A stretch of DNA of 64,000 bases, from the NCBI RefSeq assembly GCF_042186555.1, contig NC_133333.1:224170257-224234256 (forward strand). Direction: 5' to 3'. The translations under genes and the position numbers were made by a program. Below are positions 10,010 to 21,134 of this stretch, in pieces. The first letter of the stretch is position 1. Each line of letters starts with the position of its first letter. The DNA comes from Aquarana catesbeiana (taxonomy: Eukaryota; Chordata; Amphibia; Anura; Ranidae). The notes under the pieces were generated by a model, which did not search any database, was not told the DNA's origin, and saw nothing but the letters and a program-made list of their open reading frames with translations.

Positions 10010-10690
10010 ATTATTATTATTATTATACAGGATTTTTATATAGCGCCAACAGTTTGTGCAGCGCTTTACAACATGAGGACAGACCGTGCAGTTACAATAC
10101 AATTCAATACAGGAGGAATCGGAGGGCCCTGCTCGTTTAGAGCTTCCAATCTAAAAGGAAGGGTCAGATGATACAAAAGGCAATAACTGTGAGGGGTGAG
10201 CTGGTGGAGAAAGTGGAAATACAGTTGTTAGGTGGAGACATAATAGGCTTCTCTGAAGAGATGAGTTTTCAGGGATCGCCTAAAAGCCGGCAGAGTAGGA
10301 GATGGCTGTACAAATTGGGGTAGGGAGTTCCATAGAATGGGAGAGACTCGGGAGAAGTCCTGGAGGTGAGCATGGGAGGAGCTGACGAGGGAGCTAGAGA
10401 AGCAGGAGGTCTTGGGAGGAAGAAAAAGAACGATTAGGTTGGTATTTTGAGACTAAGGCGGTTCTAAATCGCGGCAGAATGCACAACGTGCGTTTTTGGG
10501 TGCTTTTGTTCCTAGTGGCACCTCAGACGCAGTGCGATTCTGCTGCAGTTGCAACACACACGGCTAAAAAAAAAAAAAAAAAAAAATCACGTAAAGCTTG
10601 TCGCCCCCAAAAAAGGAGCAGGGGTTTGTTTTGGGGCAAGTGGCAGAGTGGTGGATGGCTTTGTAAGTACTGTAGTTAAGTATTTCAAAT
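10010..10690 (+). repeat. dispersed frog repeat with TAGCGCCAACAGTTT core, interrupted
   Basis: After an (ATT)n tract, TATAGCGCCAACAGTTTGTGC and AGCGCTTTACAACA open a repeat I recognise as very common in frog genomes. Truncated copies of its start lie at 17608-17690 (+) and 22690-22760 (-). The body continues to 10453, is interrupted at 10454-10637, and seems to resume at AAGTGGCAGAGTGGTGGATG. Confidence 0.6.
10454..10637 (+). repeat. duplicate of 7803-8003
   Basis: From TAAGGCGGTTCTAAATCGCGG to GGGGTTTGTTTTGGGGC this is nearly identical to the segment 2.65 kb upstream. The main differences are in the A-run and a few substitutions. Neither edge carries a recognisable terminal inverted repeat. 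Confidence 0.8.
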
Positions 10691-12469
10691 TTAGGATGCG
10701 GCGGCTGCATTAGTTCTTTTTGTCTCTCTGTGGCAGAACATCACACCATTTTACTTTTTTTTTTTTTTTTTTTTTTGGTCTTAACATTACTGAAATGTTA
10801 CATTGACCTTTCATTAATTTCTAATCATGGCAGCGTGGTGAAAAAAAAGTTTAACACGGCATGGAGTAGTTTTTAAATGCACACCGCAACAATATGAACA
10901 AAGTGTATTCCTTTTATAGTGTGTACTTGTCTCAATTAAGAGCACTGAGTGTAATTTCTGTCTGCTGCTTCCTTCCTCTGCTTTCAGCATAAGTCTCTTC
11001 TGACAAGTTTTCCTGAAAAAAGGTGATGGGGTGGGACCCTCAGCTCTGTTCCTGTGTGGAGGAGGGGGGTATCTCTTTCCTCCAATCAGCTGTCGGAGCT
11101 CTCTTCACTGAGCTCTGCAAAGTGTAACTTCAGCTCTCCTGCCCTTTTTTTTTTTTTTTTCTGAGCTCTCAGACAAGCTTTAAAATTTTAGACTTTGTAC
11201 TGCTGTAGAGAAGACTGCAGATAAACAGGTACAACTGATGTAGGAGGATTTGTTTTGTTTTTATCTGTGTGTATCGCCTGAGGCCAGTCACTTCACTGGG
11301 TATATGTGAAGGTTTGCAACTACTTTTAAGTGAGTGCGTCTTTCTTCACATAGTAAGTAAAAAACAAACCATGCAGGTATCAGTGGAGGAAGATGTTGGT
11401 GTTTTGATTTGTCTGGAGATGAGCTGTAAAGCAGGTCATGCAGTTTTGTCAAATGTCTGCGTCCTCCCGCTGAATGCTGTGGTTCCTCTCTCCTATCCCT
11501 ATGTCACTGTTGCATCCTGTAATGACGTAGGGACGGACTTTTGGCTTTATAACTTTCTGACCTCTGATTAGCACAGCTCATTGGATCTGGTTTAAATGAT
11601 CCTATACTATGCTCACCGTAGGCAGAGTAGTAACAGGTTGATCCTATATACCACTAGAGCCTGCACAGGCAACACCCCCCATTGTCACGGGTTGGGCCTG
11701 GAGAACATACCTAGTCCTGTGCAAGTTTTATGTGACTGCGGGAGGTAAACATAGGCTGCTCACTCCTGATGTAAAGAGAACATTTTGTTTTATCTACTAA
11801 AATCAGATTATCCGCTCCCTTTTAATCATTCTATAGCATCCCATGATATGGTAAAAGAACTGTAGCATTATTGCCCAATGATAAGGGATTGGGGCTATTA
11901 ATGTCACCTTTATGTGAAACTCCATAAATGTTTTATATAGTTTAAAATTCACATGCCTTGCGCCTGTCCGAATAGAAGAAAAACGCTTTTGCTGTAGAAC
12001 TTTTCTTATCCCCAGTGCTGTACCCCAGATTGAATGTCTACCATCGTCTTCATCATCATCCAGCCCATTTCTGTGGGCCCAGAGTGTTCTGGACTTGGCA
12101 CCATCCTCCCTGAGGGTGCATCTTTGGCCAGAATGGGCTCCCAGCATTCTTTGGACTGAGCAGTAATAAAGTAGCCTTGCCGTTGTTTTGAAGGACAGGG
12201 GATATCTGCAGGGTGAGATCTAAGGCACTGCTGACTCTGCTAGGCTCAGGAGATTTGGTGATATCACTACTGTGCTGCACATTGTTCTCCTTGCTGGAGA
12301 CTCTGACACGAGGAAGCAAACCCCTGCGTCTACCCAGATGTCCACCGACACACTGCAGACTATGGCAAGCCTGTTATAGGGAAAGAGCAGCTGCAGGGAG
12401 ATCACAGACAAAATTGGTGAATAGTCCTCTACCCTCTACATGGGCCCATCTTCCTGGGTGCAGTTCCTT
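10691..12469. other. mostly single-copy-looking DNA, no gene supported
   Basis: This 1.8-kb stretch has fewer obvious repeat phrases than its surroundings. Poly-T runs occur at 10758-10775 and 11146-11160. Frames up to about 114 codons are present but lack splice context, codon bias or recognisable motifs. It would lie in intron 1 of foxj3. Confidence 0.4.
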
Positions 12470-12790
12470 TTTTAAAGTTGTTCTAAAGCCAAAACGTTTC
12501 ATATTGTTCTGTCCTCCCCTCTTCCCTGTGTGTGTAGGGGGGGGGGGAAGAGACCCAGCACTGTGCATGGCTGCATCTCTCTTGGCTCTCTTCCTTTTCA
12601 CACAAGACATGAGTTGCAACAGCAGCAGGGGTCATTGGCTGACAGTCAAATAGCAATGAGGAGGAGTGCTGCTCCAAAGACGCACACAGCTCGGGAGCGA
12701 GCACGCACTGTGTGCCCCCATAGCAAGCAGCTTCCTATGGGGGCACACGGGAGAAGAGGAGGAGCCAAGATCGGCGGCAGGTGATCAGAA
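12470..12790. mobile_element. fragment of TTAA-type MITE
   Basis: It shares the ATTGGCTGACAGTCAA...CCCCCATAGCAAGCAGCTTCCTATGGGGGCAC layout with the complete copies at 34611-35096 and 63166-63625. The flanking TTAA ends are not clear. Confidence 0.55.
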
Positions 12791-13235
12791 GGGTTTTGTG
12801 TGTATTAATATGCCAAAAGAAAAAGGTTGTCATTTCCTATAGGGATATACTGTATACATGTATCTCTGCTATAGATAAATATGTACTACTGACAGTGGCA
12901 TTATTTTCCCAGGTGTTTCCTGACCCATCTCTTGTCATATCACTTGAGAATATTGACATGCGTCTCTCGATCCTACACACACCGTCCTGGCTGAGGTTAC
13001 TCCTACTTTGGCTTTGATTTTGCAGTGTGGAGAAGTGGATGCGTCCTGCTACACTGATTCACTGTCATGAGTTTTAAAAGCTTGTAGTCGTGGGAGAGGA
13101 GGAATGAAATCATCTGTGTGGTAGTCTTAGAATGAATATTTCAGTTGTGTGTACTTGCTGTCAAGTTGCTATACATAATGTACCTGTCTACCCGGGGTGA
13201 ACGTGTGTATACAGGGTGAGGATTACTGCGTAACG
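12791..13235. other. unassigned spacer
   Basis: I see nothing assignable here: no repeat phrase shared with other parts of the window and no supported coding sequence. Confidence 0.3.
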
Positions 13236-13585
13236 TGTGACTAAAGGCAAAGCTAAAAGAATGTGGAGAGGGAGTCTGTGTCCCCTCTATTTGTCCTTTT
13301 CACCATAATCACCGAAAATGAAAGTCCCAAATTTTGTGTTATCAGGTCTCTAATAGAGGGGACACAAGTACTGGTGACACGCCGGGATTCCTTCACTTTG
13401 GAGACTCTCACTTCCTCCTTTGACTATGGGACAGGAAGTGAAGGTAAATCTCCCAGTGGGTGCAAAAAAAAAAAAACTGGCAGGGGTTATAACCCCATTC
13501 CTACTCTAGGGGGGAGGAGGAAAGCTCTTTTTTTTTTTTTTTTTTTAAATATATAGTTATTTTAAAGCCCAGCTCCAGCCAAAAC
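13236..13585. mobile_element. probable TTAA-type MITE remnant
   Basis: The segment AAAGGCAAAGCTAAAAGAATG...GGGGACACAAG...GACAGGAAGTGAAGGTAAATCTCCC resembles dispersed frog repeats. Near its end it contains poly-A (13465-13476) and poly-T (13529-13546) runs. Confidence 0.4.
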
Positions 13586-13589
13586 CTTT

Positions 13590-14595
13590 TTGTTTGGGAT
13601 GGAGTTGGGAAGAGTAAATACCGGTACTTATGTCAAGTGCGACAATTTTGAAAAAAAAGGCAATATTTTTTACTATAATAAATATCCCCCAAAAATATAT
13701 ATTTTTCCCTCAGTTTAGGCCGATATGTATTCTTCTACAAATTTTTGGGGAAAAAAAAAAATCGCAATAAGCGTATATTGATTAGTTTGCGCAAAAGTTA
13801 TAGCGTCTACACAATAGGGGATAGTTTTATGGCATTTTTATTATTATTTTTTATTTTTATTATTAGTAATGGTGGCGATCTGCAAAAACATTTTTTTTTT
13901 TTCTTCAGAGAAAATGGAGTACTGTCCGTGATACTTTTTTTTAATTTACACTAACATATCATTTTTCATGGACGAGCTTTTGGGGTGTGTCCCCCTCTTC
14001 AAGGTCCAAGCAGTACTGAAAAAAGTATCACGGACAGTACTCGATTTTCTCTGTCACGATTGCACCAATACGGCTACAATCACCTTTTTTTTCTTTCTTC
14101 GTGACTGCGACGTTATGGCGGACACATCGGACACTTTTGACACTATTTTGGGACCATTGTCATTTATACAGCGATCAGTGCTATAAAAATGCACTGATTA
14201 TTGTGTAAATGACACTGGCAGTGAAGGGGTTAACCACTAGGAGGCGATGAAGGGGTTAAGTGTGTCCTAGGGAGTGATTCTAACTGTGGGGGGGGGGGGG
14301 GGGATGGGCTTCCACTGACATGACAGCGATCACTGCTCCTGATGACAGGGAGCAGTAGATCTGTCATATCACTAGGCAGAACGGGAAAATACCTTGTTTA
14401 AATAGGCATCTCCCCATTCTGCAGCTCGATGACACGATCGCCGGTGGACATTGAGTACGTGGGGCGCGGTCACGCTGTATGCGGCAGGCGCCCTGCTAGC
14501 CCCGCCACTTAAAGGGGACGTACAGGTACGCCCATTTGCCCACCGCTGCCATTGTGCCGACGTATATCGGCGTGCGACGGTCGGCAAGTGGTTAA
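13590..14595 (+). mobile_element. family C DNA element ending in CAAGTGGTTAA
   Basis: The right end GGTCGGCAAGTGGTTAA (TTAA 14592-14595) is the expected terminus. The interior GCGTATATTGATTAGTTTGC...GTTATAGCGTCTAC, GACACTGGCAGTGAAGGGGTTAA and CGTACAGGTACGCCCATTTG matches the other copies. The copy contains an inserted hairpin (13909-14050). Confidence 0.75.
13909..14050. repeat. 33-bp inverted repeat inside the family C element
   Basis: GAGAAAATGGAGTACTGTCC (from 13909) is mirrored by GGACAGTACTCGATTTTCT (to 14050), with about 75 bp between the arms. The other family C copies lack this structure. It is either a small MITE insertion or a fold-back rearrangement. Confidence 0.7.
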
Positions 14596-14812
14596 ATTTG
14601 TGGCAGGTGGACTGACCTTCTGACTCTGCTGTTATGACTTTGCAATCCAAGGTGTTAGGCCTATTTCACAACTATGCATTTTATTTATTTTTTAGTGCTT
14701 TTTCAGTTTTACAGAAACACACTGCAGTCCATTTACCATGGTTTGCTATGGATGTAGTTCACATCTGTGCATTTTATGGAAAGGGCCAGGGACTTTTTTC
14801 TGGTTTTTCATA

Positions 14813-15312
14813 NNNNNNNNNNNNNNNNNNNNNNNNNNNNNNNNNNNNNNNNNNNNNNNNNNNNNNNNNNNNNNNNNNNNNNNNNNNNNNNNNNNNNNNN
14901 NNNNNNNNNNNNNNNNNNNNNNNNNNNNNNNNNNNNNNNNNNNNNNNNNNNNNNNNNNNNNNNNNNNNNNNNNNNNNNNNNNNNNNNNNNNNNNNNNNNN
15001 NNNNNNNNNNNNNNNNNNNNNNNNNNNNNNNNNNNNNNNNNNNNNNNNNNNNNNNNNNNNNNNNNNNNNNNNNNNNNNNNNNNNNNNNNNNNNNNNNNNN
15101 NNNNNNNNNNNNNNNNNNNNNNNNNNNNNNNNNNNNNNNNNNNNNNNNNNNNNNNNNNNNNNNNNNNNNNNNNNNNNNNNNNNNNNNNNNNNNNNNNNNN
15201 NNNNNNNNNNNNNNNNNNNNNNNNNNNNNNNNNNNNNNNNNNNNNNNNNNNNNNNNNNNNNNNNNNNNNNNNNNNNNNNNNNNNNNNNNNNNNNNNNNNN
15301 NNNNNNNNNNNN
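14813..15312. other. assembly gap (500 N)
   Basis: Exactly 500 N bases, the size commonly used for gaps of unknown length. Frames reported across it have no meaning. Confidence 1.
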
Positions 15313-15735
15313 TTATGGATATCTCCTGTTTTTTTTTTTTTTTTTGATTGTTTTAGTTTTTATTTTATTTTTATTTAGCTATATATTTCTTATTACCTTT
15401 AACCTACCACCAAGGAACAACCCAAATTTCTTTCTTCTGCTCCTGACGATCGCAGCGATACCACATATGTATGTATGTATGTATGTTAGTTGTTTTGTAC
15501 CCGTAGTACAGCCCAGAAACCATAGTGTGCATTTTTGTTTTGTTTTTTTTTGTTTTTTTTTTATTTGTCCTACCTAAAATACACTGATACTAATTAAAAA
15601 AAAAAAAAAAACCCTGCCCAAAATATACTGACCTTGATCTTTAACCCTTACTTGACCCAAACACTGACCCTGGCACTGATCTAGCTCAAACCTTGATCTA
15701 GGTAATTTTTCTTATTTAAATATTTTATTTATTGA
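15313..15735 (+). mobile_element. decayed element fragment after the gap
   Basis: TCGCAGCGATACCACATATG resembles the GCGATACCACATGTGTG phrase of family B (28700-28728, 29948-29968). It carries a (TATG)n stretch at about 15468-15486. Boundaries are unknown because of the gap. Confidence 0.4.
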
Positions 15736-16440
15736 GGGCTGGTTCACACCACAAAAATGCACTCCAGATCCGTTCCGGACGCGTTTCTGCGTGCAAGCTT
15801 TTAATGTGTCCAGTACGTTTTTGATGCGTTTCTGTTGCCTTCCAGGTGCTTCCCTTTTTTTTTTTTCCCTTCGCTATACAGGTGGTATAGGAGGAAATCT
15901 ACTCCTGTAAGAGTTATAATGGGGGGAAAAAGGTGTCTCCACTGATGTTTTATAATTCAAAATCCAATTCTCATTGGGACAGAAAGTGAAATCTTCTGAA
16001 CAGGGACACAGACAGCAAAACAAACATCACAGGGATAACCCTTCCCTATGCCAGCCAAATAGCTTAAAAATAGTTTTTTTTAAGGGGGCTGGAGCTACAC
16101 TTAAAAAATATACCTGTTCCGACTTACAAACAGAGCAAACCTACAGTCCCGATCTTGTTTGTAACCCGGGGGCTGCCTGTACTAAGGTCCAGTGCGTTTT
16201 TGATGCATTCCAGTGCATTTTACTGCATTTTTGATGCATTTTACTGTGTTCCATTACATTCCAGTGCAGGAAAAATGCAGCGTGTTCTACTTTTTTTTTT
16301 TTTTCTGGAACTGGAAAGCCCTGGGGAACTGACTGCACTGGTGTGACCTATGCCATTGGAAACCATATAAACTACTTTCCATGCGTTTTTGATGCAGAAA
16401 TAAAACGCACTGGACTCCATGTGGTGTGAATTGGCCCTGA
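15736..16440. mobile_element. palindromic MITE, GGCTGGTTCACACC / GTGTGAATTGGCCC ends
   Basis: The ends GGGCTGGTTCACACCACA and TGTGGTGTGAATTGGCCCTG are inverted copies. The interior repeats GCGTTTTTGATGC and ATGCATTTTACTGC in both orientations. Smaller relatives lie at 44670-44850 and 57418-57545. Confidence 0.7.
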
Positions 16441-16779
16441 CGCCCACTTTATTTATTTTTTTCTTTCTGCAAGGAGAGACAAAGATTCAATGTATCCTCT
16501 CCATTCACATAGAATCACAGGAGTGGGCTTCACAGTGACTGATCACTGTGGTAGCCAATCAGAGGCTACCACAGCGATCAGGTGCCCCCTCAATCAGGCA
16601 TTCAGGGTCACGATCATTAGTATGGGGCCCGGGGTCCTCGGTGAGACCCCCATCTGGGAGCGCACTGTGCAGCACACGCCCACCACAAGGGGAGATATGC
16701 AAATATGTGGCCCCCATGGCAGCAAAAAGTTCAGTGCAGAGGGGCTGCATATTTTGTGTTTCGTCGGCATCAAGGGGTT
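16441..16779. other. transposon-like spacer
   Basis: The phrase CAGTGACTGATCACTGTGGTAGCC...GGCTACCACAGCGATCAGG forms a local inverted repeat (about 16534-16580), as in family C interiors. No coding sequence is supported. Confidence 0.35.
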
Positions 16780-17575
16780 AAAGTGGTTTTAAAGCCTGCA
16801 CCGATACCGAGTATTTTCATGAGTACTCGTGGAAATGCTCAGATACCTTTTGCGGTGCGATTTGAGCCCATACAAAATGAATGGGCTCCAATCTAACTGC
16901 AAGAATCGGATATGATTTGAACAGGAATGCGGTGCGATTCCAGTCCAAATCGCGTGCGGTTTCCCGCACTGCTCCAGTGTGAACCCAGGCTTGTCATAGT
17001 GATTTCGGCCCCACAGGAGCGGTGGGGAAACTGCCTGCTATTCGAACTGGAATCGCAAGTCAGGCCTGTTCAAATCACATGCGATTATTTGCAGTGCGAT
17101 TTGCACCCGTTCGTTTTGTATGCGGTCAGATCGCACCGCAAAGTATCGGTGAGTACTTGACCGAAAGTATCTGTACTCCTTGATTAAAATCTGGTATTGG
17201 TGAAACCCTAGTTAAGGTAAAAAAAAAAACCTTCAGTGATACAGGACCCCTCCCCTCACCCCCTCACCCTCTTAGCTGTGCCCAATTTCATGCTGGCGCT
17301 TTGCCTGAGAGCCATAGCTCTTTCCCTCATAAGGCAGATTAATGGCAGCGGGAGCCATTGGATTCCACTGCTGTCAATCACAACCTGCGACGAGGGAGCG
17401 AGGGCGAGGGGCGGTGCTGAGCTGCTCTGTCTCGGTTTTTACAGATGCAGACAGGGCAGCTCGGGATTGAGCCTTGCACGAGTGCCCCCATAAAAAATCA
17501 GCCTTTCTATAAGGACAGAAGCAGAGGAGGAGGAGGAGCCAAAACAGAACAAAAAAAAAAACAGAATAAAGCTTT
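16780..17575. mobile_element. nested MITE remnants
   Basis: A TTTTAAAGCCTGCACCGATACCGAG start, a central GTGCGATTTGAGCCC / GTGTGAACCCAGGC palindrome, and a downstream GCAGCGGGAGCCATTGGATT...CACTGCTGTCAATCA block indicate two MITE families nested or adjacent. Exact junctions are not resolved. Confidence 0.45.
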
Positions 17576-17607
17576 ACACACACTTTAAACTCGAAACCAA
17601 ATTTGTA

Positions 17608-17690
17608 ATTTATTATTATTATTATTATTATAAAGGATATATATAGCGCCAACAGTTTACACAGCGCTTTACAATATAATATACCGTACA
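17608..17690 (+). repeat. truncated copy of the TAGCGCCAACAG repeat
   Basis: An (ATT)n tract is followed by TATAGCGCCAACAGTTTACAC and AGCGCTTTACAAT, the same start as the copy at 10010. It breaks off within about 60 bp. Confidence 0.7.
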
Positions 17691-17699
17691 TTGCAGCAT

Positions 17700-18190
17700 A
17701 CCACTCGAATGTGGTGACTGCATTCGTTTTTTTTTGGGGGGGGGGGGGGGGCTTTTCCCCTCAGTTTTCACCTGATGATCTGGCAAGTAACACACCACCT
17801 GTAATAGAGTGCCCCCACTCTGGATGAAGGGGCACAGGGGGCACAGCAGAGTTATCAGTCTGGAGGAGGGGAGTGTTAGATGCTTTAGCAGATTTAAATG
17901 CACAAGTGGATTGAAACCAAACTCCAGCTCATACTTTATAATCAGTTGCAGCAAACAGTTTTTTTCATTTTTGGATAAAGGTTTTACATAAAAAGTTGAC
18001 CATTGTAAGCACCCCTGTCAGTGGTAAATGGTTTGTCTCATCCTCAAGCTCTCTGGCATGAAACTGCCAGAGAGCTTGTGCTGTTGAAAAACACTTACTG
18101 GCCAGATCACCAGATGATAATGGAAGAAAGTAGGTCTAACAAAGGAAAACGAATGCACCCATCACATTTTGGAATTGGCAAGCTGCAAAA
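17700..18190. other. dispersed-repeat fragments
   Basis: A poly-G run (17737-17751) and the phrase CCTGATGATCTGGCAAGTAACAC recall fragments at 30780 and 32560. A short stem CAAGCTCTCTGGCA-TGCCAGAGAGCTTG sits at about 18045-18078. Confidence 0.4.
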
Positions 18191-18191
18191 T

Positions 18192-18440
18192 TGAGCTCCG
18201 TTTCCACTTGTGCGACTTGGGGACTGCAAAGTCGCATGACAAGTCGTACCCCATGATTTCCAAATGAGTACCATTCATATCTGTGCGACTTCAAAGTAGT
18301 CCCTGCACTACTTTGATCCCACGTTGATGCGACTTTAGGTCCATAGACCTCAAGAATACACAGGCATTGCTTCAAGTTACATCAAAATTTGTGGCAAAAT
18401 CGTGTGACTTTCAGGTGGCAATAGTGGAAACCTAGGCTCA
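18192..18440. mobile_element. palindromic MITE, CGTTTCCACTTG / AGTGGAAACCTAGGCTCA ends
   Basis: The ends TGAGCTCCGTTTCCACTTGT and ATAGTGGAAACCTAGGCTCA are imperfect inverted copies. The interior carries GTGCGACTT and AAGTCGCA motifs in both directions. Confidence 0.6.
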
Positions 18441-19199
18441 TTTTTGGGTTTATTTATTTAAGTATTTATTGTTTAACTCCGTATCTCTGGTGTTGGAGAT
18501 CGCAGTGCAAGGAACCATTCATTACGATCGGCAGAGCAAGGTGGGGGGGGGGGGGGTCCTATACCTGGAAGATCGGGTGATCTCAGTGCTTTGGTATCTG
18601 ATTTCTGTTGTAAATGTCTCCTATTTAGAAGAAGAGGAGATTCACATATCAGATAAGAGATTAAGTCATACTTAATGTATGTTTTCTTTTGTTCGTTCAT
18701 ATTTCCTTAGAAAGTGTGCTTGTCTCAATAAAATAAATCTATAAGGGCTCATGCACAGTGCAGCTCCCACAGACTTTTGAGCTCTCATTTTTCTCTGCCT
18801 GAAAACTCCCCTCCATGTTATCCAATGTGTCTGTACACACTGTGGCTTTTTCAGGAGTTTACAGGAACATGCTCCTTTTTAAGGTCTGTACACACGATAC
18901 AAACATCGGAAGTAACATTTTCCTCCGAACGATCTGTTGATTTTTCGGATCGTTAGTTCGGTGCTTTCGACAGCCGATTTTCTGTTTTTTTTGTCCGACA
19001 AAAGCTGGATGTGCAGACTATAAAATGTTTGTCGGATGTGAACTCAACGTCCGATTTTCCTTTTTGTACGGTTTTCGTACGAAAAAAATTGTAAGATCAA
19101 GACTACACATGCTCAGAAACGAAAGAATACATAGAAAACTATTCAACACATTGGGGGTTACTTACGAAAGGAAATCCACTTTGCACTGCAAGCGCTCTT
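18441..19199. other. MITE fragments: GGCTCATGCACAGTG and AAGGTCTGTACACACGAT types
   Basis: Two familiar frog MITE starts occur: 18745 (AGGGCTCATGCACAGTGC) and 18881 (AAGGTCTGTACACACGAT). The second is followed by CGGATCG / TCGTACG-rich sequence typical of its interior. Matching right ends were not found. Confidence 0.45.
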
Positions 19200-19600
19200 G
19201 GAAGTGCAGTCGCTGTAGACAGGGCTGTTTTTCTGGCCTAGGGCGGCACTTTGCGGGGGGGCGGCGCAAGAGAGAGAGCCCCCCCCCCTCCCGTCTTCCT
19301 GGTTCCCACTGCCGTCCCCCTGCACACATGCAGCCCCCACGGCGGCTGGCTTGCTGTAGCGGCGCCGCTGTGTATGGGTGTGCTTGGCAGAGTGTGGGGG
19401 GGGGGGGGGGGGGCGTGTAACACACGCCCCCATAAGCGGCCGATGACTGGCGGAGGTGGAGCCTTATGCTCCGCCTACCCTCCTCCGCACTGCTTTCCTT
19501 TTCCTCTGCACCGGGGCGGGTTCTGGCTGTGACGTCAGGAGGAGAGAGAGGGGAGCACGAGGGAAACCCTCAGGACATCAGCAAGTAAAATTTATTAAAT
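19200..19600. other. GC-rich spacer with poly-G/poly-C runs
   Basis: It contains poly-C (19280-19287) and a 17-bp poly-G run (19397-19413). Its proline/glycine-rich open frames show no domain. It is not convincingly a CpG-island promoter. Confidence 0.35.
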
Positions 19601-19619
19601 AAATTTATATCAGTGTTAT

Positions 19620-20272
19620 GAGCACAGTAGCAGCATTTGATGGGTACAATGGTGACATTTGATGGCACAATGGCTACAATTGATGGGCACAGTGGCTGCA
19701 TTTGAGGGCACAGTGGAGGGCACAGTTGCAGCGTTTGAGGGCACAGTGGAGTGCACAGTGGCTGCGTTTGATGGGCTCGGTGGCTGCGTTTGATGGGCTC
19801 GGTGGCTGCGTTTGATGGGCTCGGTGGCTGCGTTTGATGGGCTCGGTGGCTGCGTTTGATGGGGCACGGTGGCTGCGTTTGATGGGGCACGGTGGCTGCG
19901 TTTGATGGGGCACGGTGGCTGCGTTTGATGGGGCACGGTGGCTGCGTTTGATGGGGCACGGTGGCTGCGTTTGATGGGGCACGGTGGCTGCGTGTGATGG
20001 GGCACGGTGGCTGCGTGTGATGGGGCACGGTGGCTGCGTGTGATGGGGCACGGTGGCTGCGTGTGATGGGGCACGGTGGCTGCGTGTGATGGGGCACGGT
20101 GGCTGCGTGTGATGGGGCACGGTGGCTGCGTGTGATGGGGCACGGTGGCTGCGTGTGATGGGGCACGGTGGCTGCGTGTGATGGGGCACGGTGGCTGCGT
20201 GTGATGGGGCACGGTGGCTGCGTGTGATGGGGCACGGTGTCTGCGTGTGATGGGGCACGGTGGCTGCGTCTT
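19620..20272 (+). repeat. 22/23-bp minisatellite GGTGGCTGCGT(G/T)TGATGGGGCAC
   Basis: The left edge (19620-19760) is decayed. Then come about five 22-bp units ending GGGCTC, about seven 23-bp units with TTTGATGG, and about fourteen 23-bp units with TGTGATGG. Since 23 is not a multiple of three, all three minus-strand frames stay open and encode the same 23-residue repeat in different phase. That explains the three overlapping frames of about 200-230 codons; they are not genes. Confidence 0.95.
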
Positions 20273-21134
20273 TTTTTCTGAATTTTTTCATTTGTTTACG
20301 CCCTCCCAAAAATTTTGAGCACAAGCCGCCACTGGCATGTGCAAAGTGCACCGTGCATGCTAGAATCAATGCAAACCCATTAAACAGTCCACATTTAGTG
20401 AAAGTGCATTAATATGCAGATCATGATATCGCAATAAAGTGCTCCATCAATGATTAAAGAGGAGTTCCGCCCCCACCCCAAAAACATTCAAACCCAGCAG
20501 CTACAAATCCTGTAGCTGCTGACTTTTAATATTAGGGCACTCACCTGTCCAGGGATCCCGCCATGTCAATACTTCAGCCGATTTTCGGATTGGCTCTTGG
20601 GTTTTGCCACCACCATTCATGGTAAGGGAAACCGGCCGGTTCCTACTGCACGTGTGCGAAGCGCATTGCACTTTTTGAATGGCCCAGTGGAGGAAGGAGG
20701 AGGGGGGGCAAACTTCAGAGAGGGAAGAGCAGTCTCTCAGGAGTGGGGAAGGGTGCCTGTCAAAGAAACTCAATAAAAATGTGCAAAAGAGCCCAGAAAA
20801 GTACAAGCTTCTTCAAGCTGAAATAAAAGCTCAAATGCCTGTAAAGGCTCATGCACACTGCAGCTAAAAAAAAAAAAAAAAAAAAGAGCTGATTTTACAG
20901 ATATTTGAAGCCTAGGTTCACACATATGCAATGCGGAACCACCACCAAACCGGTGCATTTTACCGTACTGAGATACGCAGATATGATTCATCGATTCACT
21001 GATCCTTCCTTTCTTTTTTTTTTTTTTTTGTGCATTGAGATGCCCTTCCAGGACATCTAATTTTAATACTCTCTTGTATCAATGCTGATTCATTGATTCA
21101 CTGATCCATCCTTCCCTTTTTTTTTTTTTATTAT
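20273..21134. other. MITE remnants and spacer
   Basis: AGGCTCATGCACACTGCAGCT (20847) and AGCCTAGGTTCACACATATGC (20910) are MITE starts. The block TTCATCGATTCACTGATCCTTCC occurs at 20986 and again in variant form at 21086, a local duplication. No gene is supported. Confidence 0.45.

Noticed and set aside
10010..10690. tRNA-derived SINE
   Set aside because: The TAGCGCCAACAG repeat shows no clear A-box/B-box promoter pair and no poly(A) tail with TSD, so I left it as an unclassified dispersed repeat.
14634..15577. Frames of 203-279 codons around 15 kb
   Set aside because: They consist almost entirely of the 500-N assembly gap.
19570..20369. Three overlapping minus-strand frames of 198-231 codons with His/Thr/Pro-rich repeats
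   Set aside because: They are produced by the 22/23-bp minisatellite. All three phases give the same repeat, with no splice sites or conserved flanks.
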